From: Mycolicibacter engbaekii
GTDB lineage: Bacteria; Actinomycetota; Actinomycetes; Mycobacteriales; Mycobacteriaceae
DNA length: 64,000 bases
NCBI RefSeq assembly: GCF_002101585.1
Contig: NZ_LQOT01000057.1
Coordinates: 1-64,000 of the forward strand
Reading direction: 5' to 3'
The notes beneath the pieces are model-generated. The model was not told where the DNA came from, ran no database searches, and was given only the letters and a program-made list of their open reading frames with translations. The translations under genes were made by a program, and so were the position numbers. Of the stretch, positions 43,928-52,347 are shown one piece after another (the stretch's first letter is position 1; every line of letters begins with the position of its first letter).

Positions 43928-44064
43928 AGAAAACAGCATATCATGTGAAAATCGCATCACATCGATATTTTATGTTTGAACAGCCCGAAGATCCTTGACG
44001 GGCGCGACTCGATCGTGACAAAATTGATCATGTTGAATCAGCATGATTCGTTAGGAGTATGTCA
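43928..44064. promoter_or_regulatory. Divergent control region between repressor and excisionase
   Basis: Minus-strand -10 TATGCT (43935-43940) serves the repressor. Inverted repeat ATGTGA-N8-TCACAT (43943-43962) lies just upstream of it. On the plus strand TTGACG (about 43995-44000) is a -35 candidate, and ATCATG-N9-CATGAT (44027-44047) overlaps the excisionase leader. AGGAG (44053-44057) is the ribosome site for the ATG at 44065. The two repeats differ in sequence, so one or two proteins may bind. Confidence 0.6.
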
Positions 44065-44262
44065 ATGGAGCTTGTAGACACTCGTCAGGTGTCCGCGTTG
44101 ACAGGTGTGCCGGTGGGGACACTTCGATATTGGCGCCATGCGGACATCGGGCCGGCCAGCTTCACTCTCGGCAGGCGCGTTGTCTACCGCCGCGATGAGG
44201 TTCTGCGCTGGATTCGCGAGCAGGAGGCTGCAACTCGCCGCGGCGGCGGCGATGCGGCGTGA
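44065..44262 (+). CDS. xis: Excisionase-like MerR/AlpA-type DNA-binding protein
   Basis: The 65-residue protein is a winged helix-turn-helix of the excisionase type: VDTRQVSALTGVPVGTLRYW followed by a basic wing (LGRRVVYRRDEVLRWIREQE). The ATG at 44065 is preferred to that at 44059 because AGGAG is 7 nt upstream of it. It is divergent from the repressor and begins the rightward operon of the element. Control of integrase directionality is inferred. Confidence 0.8.
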   Translation: MELVDTRQVSALTGVPVGTLRYWRHADIGPASFTLGRRVVYRRDEVLRWIREQEAATRRGGGDAA

Positions 44263-44392
44263 GCCCTTCAAAAAGTGAGTGACCCCGGGGTCCATCCGAG
44301 GCCACTCATCAGAATCCACCGAATCGTACGAATGGAGTTCCACCGATGACGATAACTCATGCGTTCACTCTCAACAATGGAATAACGATCTG

Positions 44393-45898
44393 ATGGCCTC
44401 GCCTGATGATCGTGAGTCAACTGAAAAGCGTTCCATTGCCGCTCAACTGGTCGACATGGCACAAGACCGCTACATCCTGGGATCTACCGATGACGGCGAG
44501 CCGTTTGGCGCAGCCCGGACCCAGCCGCATATTGCGATGCTGCTCAGAGGAGGCCGGAACGGCCTTCGAGCCAGCCTTGCCGCCGAGTACTTTGCGAATA
44601 CACGCAAAGTTGCTGGCGCACAGGCACTTACAGACGCAGCTTTAATCCTCGAGGGAGTTGCTTCCACGCTGCCGACTGAACGGCTACACCTACGCGTCGC
44701 CGAGCATCAAGGCAGCATCTATCTCGACATGGGCCGCACCGACGGGAAGGTCATCCACATCGCGAACGGCCACTGGACTGTTACGGACACAGCCCCGGTG
44801 AGATTCCTACGGACGAGGTTGACCGACGAAATGCCGCTCCCTCCCCGGGGCGGGAACGTCGCTGATCTCTGGCGGTTCGTCAACGTAACCGACGAGGACC
44901 AGCCGGTACTGCTCGCGGCACTGGTTGCGGCGCTCGTCCAGTACGACGTTCCTCACCCTGTTCTGGGCTTGTTCGGGGAGCAGGGAAGCGCGAAAAGTAC
45001 GACCAGCCGGCTGCTCGTCGATCTGATCGATCCGTCACCGGTACCTGTGCGCCAAGCACCGCGCGACCCCGATTCATGGGTGACCGCAGCATCTGGGTCA
45101 TGGGTTGTGGCGCTGGACAATTTGTCGGCGATTCCACACTGGCTTTCCGACTCGATCTGCCGAGCTGCTACCGGGGACGGCAACGTCAAGCGCGCTCTCT
45201 ATACCGACGCCGGTTTGGCGATAGTTCGTTTCAGGCGCTGCGTGATTCTCAACGGGATCGATGTCGGGGCCATCCGGCCAGATTTGGCCGAACGCCTGGC
45301 AGTGGTGGATCTGAAGCGGATCAACCCGAGGCGGCGCCGTCCCGAGTCCCAGCTGGCCGCTGAGTGGCACACAGCTCGTCCAGCGATCTGGGGTGGACTA
45401 CTCGATCTGGCGGCCTCCGTGCATTGGAAGCTGGGTTCCATCGAGCTGGAATCGAATCCGCGGATGGCCGATTTCGCTCGTGTCCTTGCTGCGGTCGATA
45501 CCACGCTGGGCACCCAGGGCCTGGGCCGATACTTGCTGCGGTCCGACCAGCTCTCCGAGGACAGTGTCTCCTCGAACTCCTTCATCGAGTACCTGCGTCG
45601 TCGCTCATCTCGGCTGAACGGAATGTCCGGCGCTGAAATCTTGTCCGACACCACGCCACCAGGTGAACAGTGGCGACGCCCCAAAGACTGGCCGCGATCC
45701 GGCCGCGACGTCACGTCCGTCCTGCGTCGGCACGCACCAGCCCTTCGTGCCCTTGGTTGGGAAGTAGAAGACGACGGCGGGCACAATCACCGCAATGTCG
45801 TCCTATGGACGATCGCACCGCCAGAGCCGCCCGATCAACCGTGTGTTGTTGGCTCGCAAGCCTCGCATTCCGCGCTTTCGCCGGTCGAGGGTGGGTGA
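44393..45898 (+). CDS. Element-encoded ATPase (P-loop, primase/helicase-associated type)
   Basis: The 501-residue protein has a P-loop LGLFGEQGSAKSTTSRLLVD near 199-218 and a Walker B-like segment SWVVALDNLSAI. It also has RCVILNGIDVGAIRPDLAERL, as in DUF927/SF3-like ATPases of integrative elements. The C-terminal part (EILSDTTPPGEQW, VTSVLRRHAPALRALGWEVE) resembles a helix-turn-helix region of phage replication proteins. A role in replication of the excised element is likely. The ATG at 44393 was chosen; the frame is open from 44279. Confidence 0.72.
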   Translation: MASPDDRESTEKRSIAAQLVDMAQDRYILGSTDDGEPFGAARTQPHIAMLLRGGRNGLRASLAAEYFANTRKVAGAQALTDAALILEGVASTLPTERLHLRVAEHQGSIYLDMGRTDGKVIHIANGHWTVTDTAPVRFLRTRLTDEMPLPPRGGNVADLWRFVNVTDEDQPVLLAALVAALVQYDVPHPVLGLFGEQGSAKSTTSRLLVDLIDPSPVPVRQAPRDPDSWVTAASGSWVVALDNLSAIPHWLSDSICRAATGDGNVKRALYTDAGLAIVRFRRCVILNGIDVGAIRPDLAERLAVVDLKRINPRRRRPESQLAAEWHTARPAIWGGLLDLAASVHWKLGSIELESNPRMADFARVLAAVDTTLGTQGLGRYLLRSDQLSEDSVSSNSFIEYLRRRSSRLNGMSGAEILSDTTPPGEQWRRPKDWPRSGRDVTSVLRRHAPALRALGWEVEDDGGHNHRNVVLWTIAPPEPPDQPCVVGSQASHSALSPVEGG

Positions 45899-45902
45899 AC
45901 TG

Positions 45903-46238
45903 ATGGAACCGAGTGATTGCAGGGCAGCTGAAACCGTCGATTGGCCAGCGCGCACGGAGGGCGCTCGGTGCTTGGACACCGACACGCGAAAACGCACGGA
46001 TGTCGTCGAAATCTCCCGGAAGCGTGCGGTCCTCGCCGGCCAGGTCGCCTACCATCACTTTCGGCTGTTGTCCGCGTTGAAAGCCGCCTCGGCGTACGCA
46101 AGTCGTATCGGAAGGCTCGACGTCGTTGGCGATCTCGAGCAGCAGCGAAGCGTGGTGGCGGGATTCTCGACACAGGTCAGCGCCGAGGCCGATGGCACCC
46201 ATACCCTTTGGGTTCAACTCCGAGGCACCTTTGTTTAG
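45903..46238 (+). CDS. Hypothetical protein of the integrated element, 111 residues
   Basis: It starts 4 bp after the ATPase stop and reads in the same direction, so it belongs to the same transcript. The helical middle (KRAVLAGQVAYHHFRLLSAL, about 44-63) and ASAYASRIGRLDVVGDLEQQ suggest a small all-helical protein. No family is recognised and no membrane segment is seen. Confidence 0.5.
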   Translation: MEPSDCRAAETVDWPARTEGARCLDTDTRKRTDVVEISRKRAVLAGQVAYHHFRLLSALKAASAYASRIGRLDVVGDLEQQRSVVAGFSTQVSAEADGTHTLWVQLRGTFV

Positions 46239-46332
46239 GGCACGGCCTTAGGGCAGTGAAACCACCGGTGCGATCGGCCAGCGCCTGGACAGGGGAGCTG
46301 TCGGGTCGGTCGCTCTCCTCCGGCGCGAGCGG

Positions 46333-46338
46333 TAACTT
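46333..46338 (+). promoter_or_regulatory. -10 box (TAACTT) for the antitoxin-like gene
   Basis: TAACTT is followed by 6 nt and GTG (46345), a leaderless layout, so this gene can be expressed independently of the upstream element operon. Confidence 0.4.
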
Positions 46339-46344
46339 GGGATC

Positions 46345-46674
46345 GTGCCCGTGCCGACGGAGCAGAAGGTTACCGCACTGATCCATGACTTAGGACCGGA
46401 GCGCCTGGCTTATCTGCTTGATGTCGATCCAGCCCAACTCGTCAGGTGGCGACGTGGCGACGGGATCGACGAGGCGAACGCATCGCGGGTGGATCTCTTG
46501 GAGGCCGTCATGGCGAGCCTGTTGCGGCTTTTTCCGATCGAGGCCGCTCAGCGTTGGCTGGTTGGGCTGAACCCAGAACTGGGTGACCGTCGGCCGGCGG
46601 ATCTCATTCGTCGGGGGCGGTCGCATGAAGTGCTCGATGCCGTCGCTTCGGCGCGTGCCATCAGCTTCGCGTGA
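46345..46674 (+). CDS. Xre/MbcA/ParS-type antitoxin-like protein, no RES toxin next to it
   Basis: The 109-residue protein has an N-terminal Xre-like region (LGPERLAYLLDVDPAQLVRW) and a C-terminal toxin-binding domain of the DUF2384 type (WLVGLNPELGDRRPADLIRR, then GRSHEVLDAVASARA). In MbcAT-type systems it would neutralise a RES-domain NAD-degrading toxin. No RES gene is visible here; the following gene encodes only 53 residues. It may be an orphan antitoxin, an anti-toxin or anti-phage decoy, or part of a new pair. Family call is good, role is open. Confidence 0.75.
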   Translation: MPVPTEQKVTALIHDLGPERLAYLLDVDPAQLVRWRRGDGIDEANASRVDLLEAVMASLLRLFPIEAAQRWLVGLNPELGDRRPADLIRRGRSHEVLDAVASARAISFA

Positions 46675-46770
46675 TTTGGCGGCTGTGTTCCGGCCGAAAG
46701 CTGACGGCACGCCCAATCCGGCGCGGTTGTCTACACTGCCACCAGGAAGCCAAATCCGGGGGTCTGAACA

Positions 46771-46932
46771 ATGCAATGTGTCGTGGTAAATGCGGCCGGC
46801 GACAAGTACTTCTATGACGCAAGCGGTTTGGGCGAAGCCGTCACGATGTACTACAGCGAGAAGACCCCGAACACCTCCGACGCGGTCGGCGTATTCGTCG
46901 AGGGAAACGAACAAGTTGGCCCTCTCGGCTGA
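46771..46932 (+). CDS. Hypothetical 53-residue protein after the antitoxin-like gene
   Basis: The frame encodes MQCVVVNAAGDKYFYDASGL and ends GNEQVGPLG. It is acidic, soluble and of no family I know. A GGGGG run lies about 7 nt before the ATG and a TACACT box about 30 nt upstream. The size and place after an antitoxin-like gene make it worth noting, but it lacks any toxin motif. Confidence 0.45.
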   Translation: MQCVVVNAAGDKYFYDASGLGEAVTMYYSEKTPNTSDAVGVFVEGNEQVGPLG

Positions 46933-47066
46933 ACCGTCAGAGCTATTCGAGCACCACCGCGTCATCTTCGCATGCGGCTCCGGCAGTATGCGGGAATCGC
47001 GTCCTTCAAATACAGTTCGCACCCACCCTGGCTGGTGTCGGACCGCGACGTGATCAGGAGGTGCCT

Positions 47067-47792
47067 GTGCACCGCCGGCGTGCACCCAATCGCAGCGAGA
47101 CGCCGGTGTTGTTGCCCGATCAAGTCAACACCATCCTGGATGGCTGCAGTGTGCAGTCGCCGTCGGGTGAGTGGACCGGCAGCGAGGCGGGTTTGCGTGA
47201 CCGGTTGTTCTTCGCCGTCCTGGCCGAGACGGGAATGCGGATAGGTGAAGCGTTATCATTGCGCCACAATGATTTCCATATCACCGGGGGTGAGACTCCG
47301 TCGATTCTGGTGGCCGGCCGCGACGATCACCCCCATGGGGTACGAGCCAAGTCCGGTGCACGCCGGATCTACATCGGCGATGATCTGGTAGCCCTCTACA
47401 GCGAGTACGTGTGGCAGCTGATCGGGTGGGCCGCCGACGTCGCGGTTGCCGACCTGGCGTCGCACTTCGTGTTCGTCAATCTGGCGCGCGGCCAGCGCTA
47501 TGCACCGTTGCGCCCGGAAACCGTCTACGACAAGGTGGACGCCCTCACGGCCGCCCATGCTGATGTGTTGCCGCAGGATTGGACTCCTCACTGGCTGCGG
47601 CACACCCACGCCACCGCTCTGCTGTTGTCTGGGGTGCCTGAACACGTGGTCATGCGCCGTCTCGGCCATGCCGATGTGCAGACCACGCTGTCGATCTACG
47701 GGTGGGTGACCGCCGACGCCGAGATGCGCACGGTCGCGCAGTGGAACAGCTTCGTCGCCGGCTGGAAGGTGAGCCATGACTCAACCCCATAA
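47067..47792 (+). CDS. tnpA: Tn554-family TnpA-like tyrosine recombinase, catalytic part only
   Basis: The 241-residue protein is the catalytic domain of TnpA-type recombinases from three-recombinase (Tn554/RIT-like) elements: LLPDQVNTILDGC, Arg in LAETGMRIGEALSLRH, HWLRHTHATALLL and LGHADVQTTLSIYGWV with the Tyr nucleophile. Relatives are about 350 residues with an N-terminal core-binding domain, which is missing here. AGGAGG stands 5 nt before the GTG at 47067, so the short form could be translated as such. It overlaps tnpB by 17 bp. Confidence 0.8.
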   Translation: MHRRRAPNRSETPVLLPDQVNTILDGCSVQSPSGEWTGSEAGLRDRLFFAVLAETGMRIGEALSLRHNDFHITGGETPSILVAGRDDHPHGVRAKSGARRIYIGDDLVALYSEYVWQLIGWAADVAVADLASHFVFVNLARGQRYAPLRPETVYDKVDALTAAHADVLPQDWTPHWLRHTHATALLLSGVPEHVVMRRLGHADVQTTLSIYGWVTADAEMRTVAQWNSFVAGWKVSHDSTP

Positions 47793-50003
47793 CAGTCACG
47801 TCGATTCTGCAGGATCGGCGGCGGCCACCGTGTGGGATCGGCAATGGCAGCAGGTCCCTGAATCGTGGCGAACTTTGCACTACCGCATCGACGCTGCACC
47901 GTTCGACGCCGTATTCGTGCGCAACCGGCGCTACCTGAACAACCCCGACGGCCACGACTTCACCCCCGCCGATGTCCCAGAACGCTTTCGCCAAGAAATG
48001 GCGTGGTGGGTGTGGTTGTGCGGTCACGAAGGAATCCGCAAGATCGAGCCGTTCCTGCTGAAGTGGACGGCCGTCGCCCTGACCGACGCCGCCGCCGAGC
48101 ACCAGCAGCGGTATCACCGGCCTCTAGTCGGCATTGCAGACCTCGCGGCCGAGGATGTCGTACGTCACGCCGTGGTGCGCTTTGAGCGCCGCAACGCCCG
48201 CCTGCCCTCCGCGGGGGCTCGGCGCCAGGTCGTTGGCTTGATCGAGCACCTGCATCTTTATGTATCGGTGCGCTGCACCGATGCCCCGTGGTGGGCCCAT
48301 GACATCTGGGATCTACGGGCTGATCCCCGCATCCCACAGCGCGAACATGAACCCAGCCATGACAAAGTCGTCAAACTTGCCGCGATCCACCCGCCGTGGC
48401 TGCGTGAGGGCGTGCGGTTCTGGCTGCGCACCTCCATAACCGCGAAATTGCTGCGCTGGTCATCGGTAGCCGATCGTGCTCGCAACATGGCCAGGCACCT
48501 CGGCCCGTTCTTGGCCGCCCGCAACATCAGCACCCCACTGTTGGCCGATGACCGCGCCGCCCTGCGGTTGTTGTTCACCGAGTTTTCTAACTACCTGAAA
48601 TCCCCATCCGCACAGTTCAAACCAGACCGGCCGTTGTCAGCATCCGCGGTGGACTCGACCCAGTCGCAGGCCCAGGTGTTCTACGCCTTCATGGTTGATC
48701 ACGCCGAGGAAGCCGCTGCGGCGACCGGCGACCCCGGTGGGCTCAGATCACCGACACCTACACGCGTCTGTGGGGTGCGGCGTTTCGAACCCGCCGCGCC
48801 AACCGGCAGCGGGAACTGACGTGGTTCTCCACTTCGGAATTGCAGCAGATGTTGTGCTACCTCGATGTGCTGGCGGCCGATCGAGGTATGCCGGTGGCCA
48901 TCACTCACCCCGATGCAACGATCTCGGTTGTCGCCGGCCTCGGAGACCCGCAAGCCGCGCGAGTCTGGCTGCTGCAGGCGCTGACCGGACGCCGAGCCTC
49001 GGAGATCCTGATGCTCGATTTCGACCCTCTGACCGCTATTCCCGGCCAGGAACGCCCCACAGATTCCGATGACCCCGACGCATTCGTCTCCAAGTTGCGC
49101 TACCAGCAGACCAAGGTCGACGGGGTACTGCCGTCGATCCTGGTTGAGAAGGCGGTGGTCAACGTGATCACCGAACAGCAACAGTGGGTTCGCCGCCGCT
49201 ACCCTGGGCTGAGCCCGAAGTACCTGTTCCTCGGACTGCGCCACCAGCATCAGGGCCACCGGGCCCGCACCTACCAGTCCTACGGTGTGGCACTGAACAA
49301 ACTCGACAAGGTTCACGGCCTGGCCGACTCGGCCGGGCGTCCGCTGCGGTTCAGCCAGACCCATCGGCTGCGCCATACCCGGGCCACCGAGTTGCTAAAC
49401 GACGGCGTTCCTATTCACGTGGTACAGCGATACATTGGGCACGCATCCCCTGAGATGACCCTGCGCTACGCTGCGACGCTTGCTGCAACAGCTGAGTCGG
49501 AATTCCTGCGGCACAAGAAGGTCGGCGCACACGGCACCGATATCGCAATCAGTCCATCCGATATTTATGACATGACTCAACTGGCGGCCCGCACGGATCG
49601 GGTACTTCCCAACGGCGTGTGCCTGCTTCCTCCGCTGAAGAGCTGTGACAAAGGAAATGCTTGTCTGTCGTGCGGGCATTTCGCCACCGACGCCACTCAT
49701 CTCGACGAATTGATCGCGCAGCGCGCCAAGACCGTCACCTTGATCGAGGTCCGCCGCGAACAGTACCGGCGACGCAGCGGGCGGGAACTCACCGACGACA
49801 ACGTGTGGATCCACGAACGGCGCCGGGAGATCGCCTCTCTGGACGCCATCATCGAGCGTCTGCACACCGACACCGAGGGCCTCGCGAACGGAGCCAGTGT
49901 GGGCGGTGCTGGTGCCTCAAACCGGTTGCCGCTGTTGAAGGTCAAGACCCGCGGCAGCCACGAATCGGTTCTGCGCAAAGCCGACCCCAACGCACCCGGA
50001 TGA
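47776..50003 (+). pseudogene. tnpB: Tn554-family TnpB-like recombinase, split by one frameshift
   Basis: Two frames (47776-48819 and the frame ending at 50003) join into one protein of about 740 residues if one C is added in the run at 48732-48735; the text then reads DPRWAQITDTYTRLWGAAF across the joint. The C-terminal half has GRRASEILMLDFD, HRLRHTRATELLND and YIGHASPEMTLRYAAT (Arg, His-x-x-Arg, His, Tyr) and a Cys-rich tail (CDKGNACLSCGHFATDATH) typical of TnpB. It is either inactivated or affected by a sequencing error. The middle member of the trio. Confidence 0.8.
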
Positions 50004-50412
50004 GGCAACGCCCCCTCCCCCTTCGGATAACGCCCGCCGCGCCCTGGCCGACTACCGCAAGAACATCTCCCAGACCAAGCGCCGGGATATCGAACGGGCC
50101 ATCAAACACCTACGCAAGACCAACGCCATCATCAACATATCCACCGTCGCTGCCCGCGCCGGCGTAGAACGCAAGACCGTCTACAAGCACCGCGACCTCG
50201 TCGTCATCATCGACGCCTACCGACGCCAGCCGCCTTCGCTCGACGCCGCCACGGGCCGCGAAACCACCGTCATAGCCGCCCTACGTGCTCAACTGGTTGC
50301 CAAAGACGGTGAGATCCGCGCACTGAGAACCAAGCTTGCCGAGCAAGAATCGACAATCGCACTGCTCTACGGACAACTCGACACCGGAAACGGCGCAGGG
50401 GGCGGCGGCTAA
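50000..50412 (+). pseudogene. tnpC: Tn554-family TnpC-like protein (DUF6262), frameshifted near the start
   Basis: The ATG overlaps the tnpB stop (ATGA). The conserved frame (ADYRKNISQTKRRDIERAIK, AARAGVERKTVYKHRD, then a coiled coil ending LLYGQLDTG) has no start codon of its own. One extra C in the C-runs at 50011-50021 would join it to the ATG. TnpC proteins regulate transposition orientation and frequency in Tn554. The third member of the trio; broken in this sequence by a single base. Confidence 0.72.
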
Positions 50413-50755
50413 TAGCTAACGGGTGCCATCGCAACAACGGTGTGGGGCACCGCCTGCACTTCGCTTACGATGCCAGCCATTGTGGCGCCGAAACCACACA
50501 CCCGCGCCCAGGCTCTTAGCCCGACGAGGTGCCTTGGGGCCGGTGTCGGCGATCGGTTCGTTCGTATGTCACGCGGTGCCAGTAGTGACTCGGCACCATG
50601 TGGCTGGTGGTCCGCTTCGGCCGGGCCGAGGGCGCGGCGGGCCGCGACCACTACCGGAAGCCTCCATTCGTCGTTGCAGGGAATCAGCGACCGCAGGTTA
50701 TCTTGAGGAGATGGAAACTGAAGCGACTATGACCTGCGGATATGCTGTCGCGGGC
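50413..50755. other. 343-bp region without a convincing gene, right of the recombinase trio
   Basis: No frame with good codon usage is present. An inverted repeat GGTGCC/GGCACC (50422-50427, 50446-50451) lies 10 bp after tnpC and could end its transcript or mark the element border. The remainder probably contains the decayed 5' portion of a hemerythrin-like gene, of which only the tail is recognisable further right. Confidence 0.5.
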
Positions 50756-50851
50756 ATGTCTATGCTGTTTCCCGCGCTGCGCGCGATCGTCTCAAGTGAG
50801 GAGTACAGCGCACTCGGCGAAGACTTCGATGGGACCGATGCCCGGCAATGA
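50756..50851 (+). pseudogene. C-terminal fragment of a hemerythrin-like gene
   Basis: The frame ends with MLFPALRAIVSSEEYSALGE followed by DFD, which is the segment that normally follows the last metal-binding helix (REDTVLFPA...) of hemerythrin-like proteins. No matching upstream part exists. The neighbouring hemerythrin gene starting at 50838 lacks exactly this tail. The fragment is probably left over from a duplicated or rearranged copy. Confidence 0.55.
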
Positions 50852-51587
50852 CGCACCGAAGCGCCTGATCGACCGACGTCTGTTCGTTGCAGGCCTGGGC
50901 GCGGCCGGTATCGGCGTGTGGACGTCGGCGTGTGCCGGCGACGCCGAAACGGATGCCAATGGTCACGCAGATCACGATGAGCAAGAGGTTTCCCCGGGTG
51001 AGGATCTGATGCGCGAGCACGGCGTCCTCAAACGGGTTCTGCTCATCTACGACGAGGCGGGGCGCCGCATCGATGCAGGAAAAGACCTTCCCCCAGACGC
51101 TGTTGCTGACAGCGCAGACATCATCCGCACGTTTATCGAGGACTATCACGAGAAGCTGGAAGAGGACTACCTGTTCCCTCGATTCGAGAAGGCCGGCCAG
51201 CTCACCGATCTTACAAAGGTCCTCCGCTCTCAGCACCAAGCGGGACGGCGGCTGACGGATCGGATTCGGTATCTGGCCACCCCACAAACATTGCGGGCGC
51301 CCGAATCCGCAGGCGAGCTCCGCACCCTGCTGCGACAGTTCACGCAGATGTACGAACCGCACGAGGCACGCGAGGACACCGTACCTCTCAAACAAGCGAC
51401 CATCGATATTCGTGCAACGTCTGGCGCGTCGCCGCGCTCAGAGTATCGTAACGCGATATCGGATATCGATATGGATGCCTCGTTCGCCACCCCGGCCCAG
51501 GAGTATCGTTTCTCGATATCGCAACTCGATATTAAGGGGTGGTGTGGATGCGGGCGTTCCCAGGCGAACAGCGGGTGGGCCGGTTGA
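50838..51587 (+). CDS. Hemerythrin-like Tat/lipoprotein with a replaced C-terminus
   Basis: Residues 1-34 include a twin-arginine-like DRRLFVAGLGAAGIGVWTSAC, suggesting a Tat-exported lipoprotein. The four-helix hemerythrin domain follows: LMREHGVLKRVLLIYDE, FIEDYHEKLEEDYLFPRFE, LRSQHQAGRRLTDRI and YEPHEAREDTV, with the His and Glu ligands of a di-iron site. After Thr-Val the sequence departs from the family and reads through the operator region of the next gene (ATSGASPRSEYRN...). The expected tail is found upstream at 50756-50851. An oxygen, iron or redox role is inferred. Confidence 0.72.
   Translation: MPGNDAPKRLIDRRLFVAGLGAAGIGVWTSACAGDAETDANGHADHDEQEVSPGEDLMREHGVLKRVLLIYDEAGRRIDAGKDLPPDAVADSADIIRTFIEDYHEKLEEDYLFPRFEKAGQLTDLTKVLRSQHQAGRRLTDRIRYLATPQTLRAPESAGELRTLLRQFTQMYEPHEAREDTVPLKQATIDIRATSGASPRSEYRNAISDIDMDASFATPAQEYRFSISQLDIKGWCGCGRSQANSGWAG
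51403..51532. promoter_or_regulatory. Array of TATCG-N5-CGATA operators
   Basis: Three inverted repeats of the same form are present: TATCG-TAACG-CGATA (51444-51458), TATCG-TTTCT-CGATA (51504-51518) and TATCG-CAACT-CGATA (51517-51531), the last two sharing bases. Further ATATCG half-sites lie at 51403-51410 and 51456-51472. AAGGGG and the GTG of the iron-transport-like gene follow directly. A PadR repressor encoded just downstream is the probable ligand. Confidence 0.65.
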
Positions 51588-52042
51588 CAGTATCGGTGTC
51601 GGCGGGTTGGGCTGCCCGGATGTTTGCGGCCGCAATTGGCGCGAGCCGCACAACACTGGCGGTGGGGCGGTGTTCGCGGGACGAGAGGATGCGATTGATG
51701 AGAACCTGTCCAGTGAGCCGGATCCCGCGGATTCCCCGTCGCGGCGGTTCAACGTGGATGTGCACATCCACGACGCTGATTCTGGGCAACCCGGTGCCCT
51801 ATCTCGATGTGCGCTCGGACGTGAGCCACAACAGCGCCGCGGTGTACGCCGGTGTGGAGATGGTGTCGGCCGCGCGGCCCCACAAGGGGGCGGCGGGCCT
51901 GCACTACGGCAACAACATCGCGCTCGATGCATCCGGCAGCTACCAGGTTGTGGCCATTATCGCCGCGTCGCCGCTGACCGGGACCGATCGTGACCAACGC
52001 TGTGCATTCCGCCTCGACCTGGACGGACAAGCATCCCGATGA
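51544..52042 (+). pseudogene. Iron-transport-like (P19/Fe2+ transport family) protein, frameshifted
   Basis: The first frame gives a GTG start (after AAGGGG) and runs to RRFNVDVHIHDADSG. The second frame continues with PVPYLDVRSDVSHNSAAVYA and HKGAAGLHYGNNIALDASGS. Removing one C from the CCC at 51790-51792 joins them. The Pro-Tyr-Leu and His-Tyr-Gly motifs resemble the periplasmic iron-transport family, although no signal peptide is visible. The end overlaps the PadR start by ATGA. Function inferred, family moderately sure. Confidence 0.55.
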
Positions 52043-52347
52043 GCGAGTTCGTGCGTGCCGCGATGCGGCTGCATATCTTGCACCACGCGGAGACGGCACC
52101 GATCCAGAGCGCCTGGATGGCTGCCGAACTGGCCCGGCACGGCCACAAGCTCGGCCCCGACGCATTGCCGTCGATGCTGTACCGGATGCACGCCGACGAC
52201 CTGTTGACCCCCGAACTGCAGATGGTGGACGCCCGCGCGCGCCGGGTATATGCGCTCACCCGGCGCGGGCGGGCGGTGTTGGAGCAGGAGTGCGCCGCGC
52301 TGGCTGCGCTGGCCCGCGAGGTCATCGGCCCCGAGGCGAGACGATAA
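52039..52347 (+). CDS. PadR-family regulator, first copy
   Basis: The 102-residue protein is a short PadR regulator: MRLHILHHAETAPIQSAWMA, LARHGHKLGPDALPSMLYRM (recognition helix), DDLLTPELQMVDARARRVYA (wing) and a C-terminal dimerisation helix. It is clearly homologous to the PadR at 54209-54502. Its ATG overlaps the stop of the iron-transport-like gene. The operator array upstream of that gene suggests autoregulation of the operon. Confidence 0.82.
   Translation: MSEFVRAAMRLHILHHAETAPIQSAWMAAELARHGHKLGPDALPSMLYRMHADDLLTPELQMVDARARRVYALTRRGRAVLEQECAALAALAREVIGPEARR

Noticed and set aside
46390..47085. 231-codon minus-strand frame opposite the antitoxin-like gene
   Set aside because: The plus-strand antitoxin domain is convincing; the minus frame has no motif and no ribosome site.
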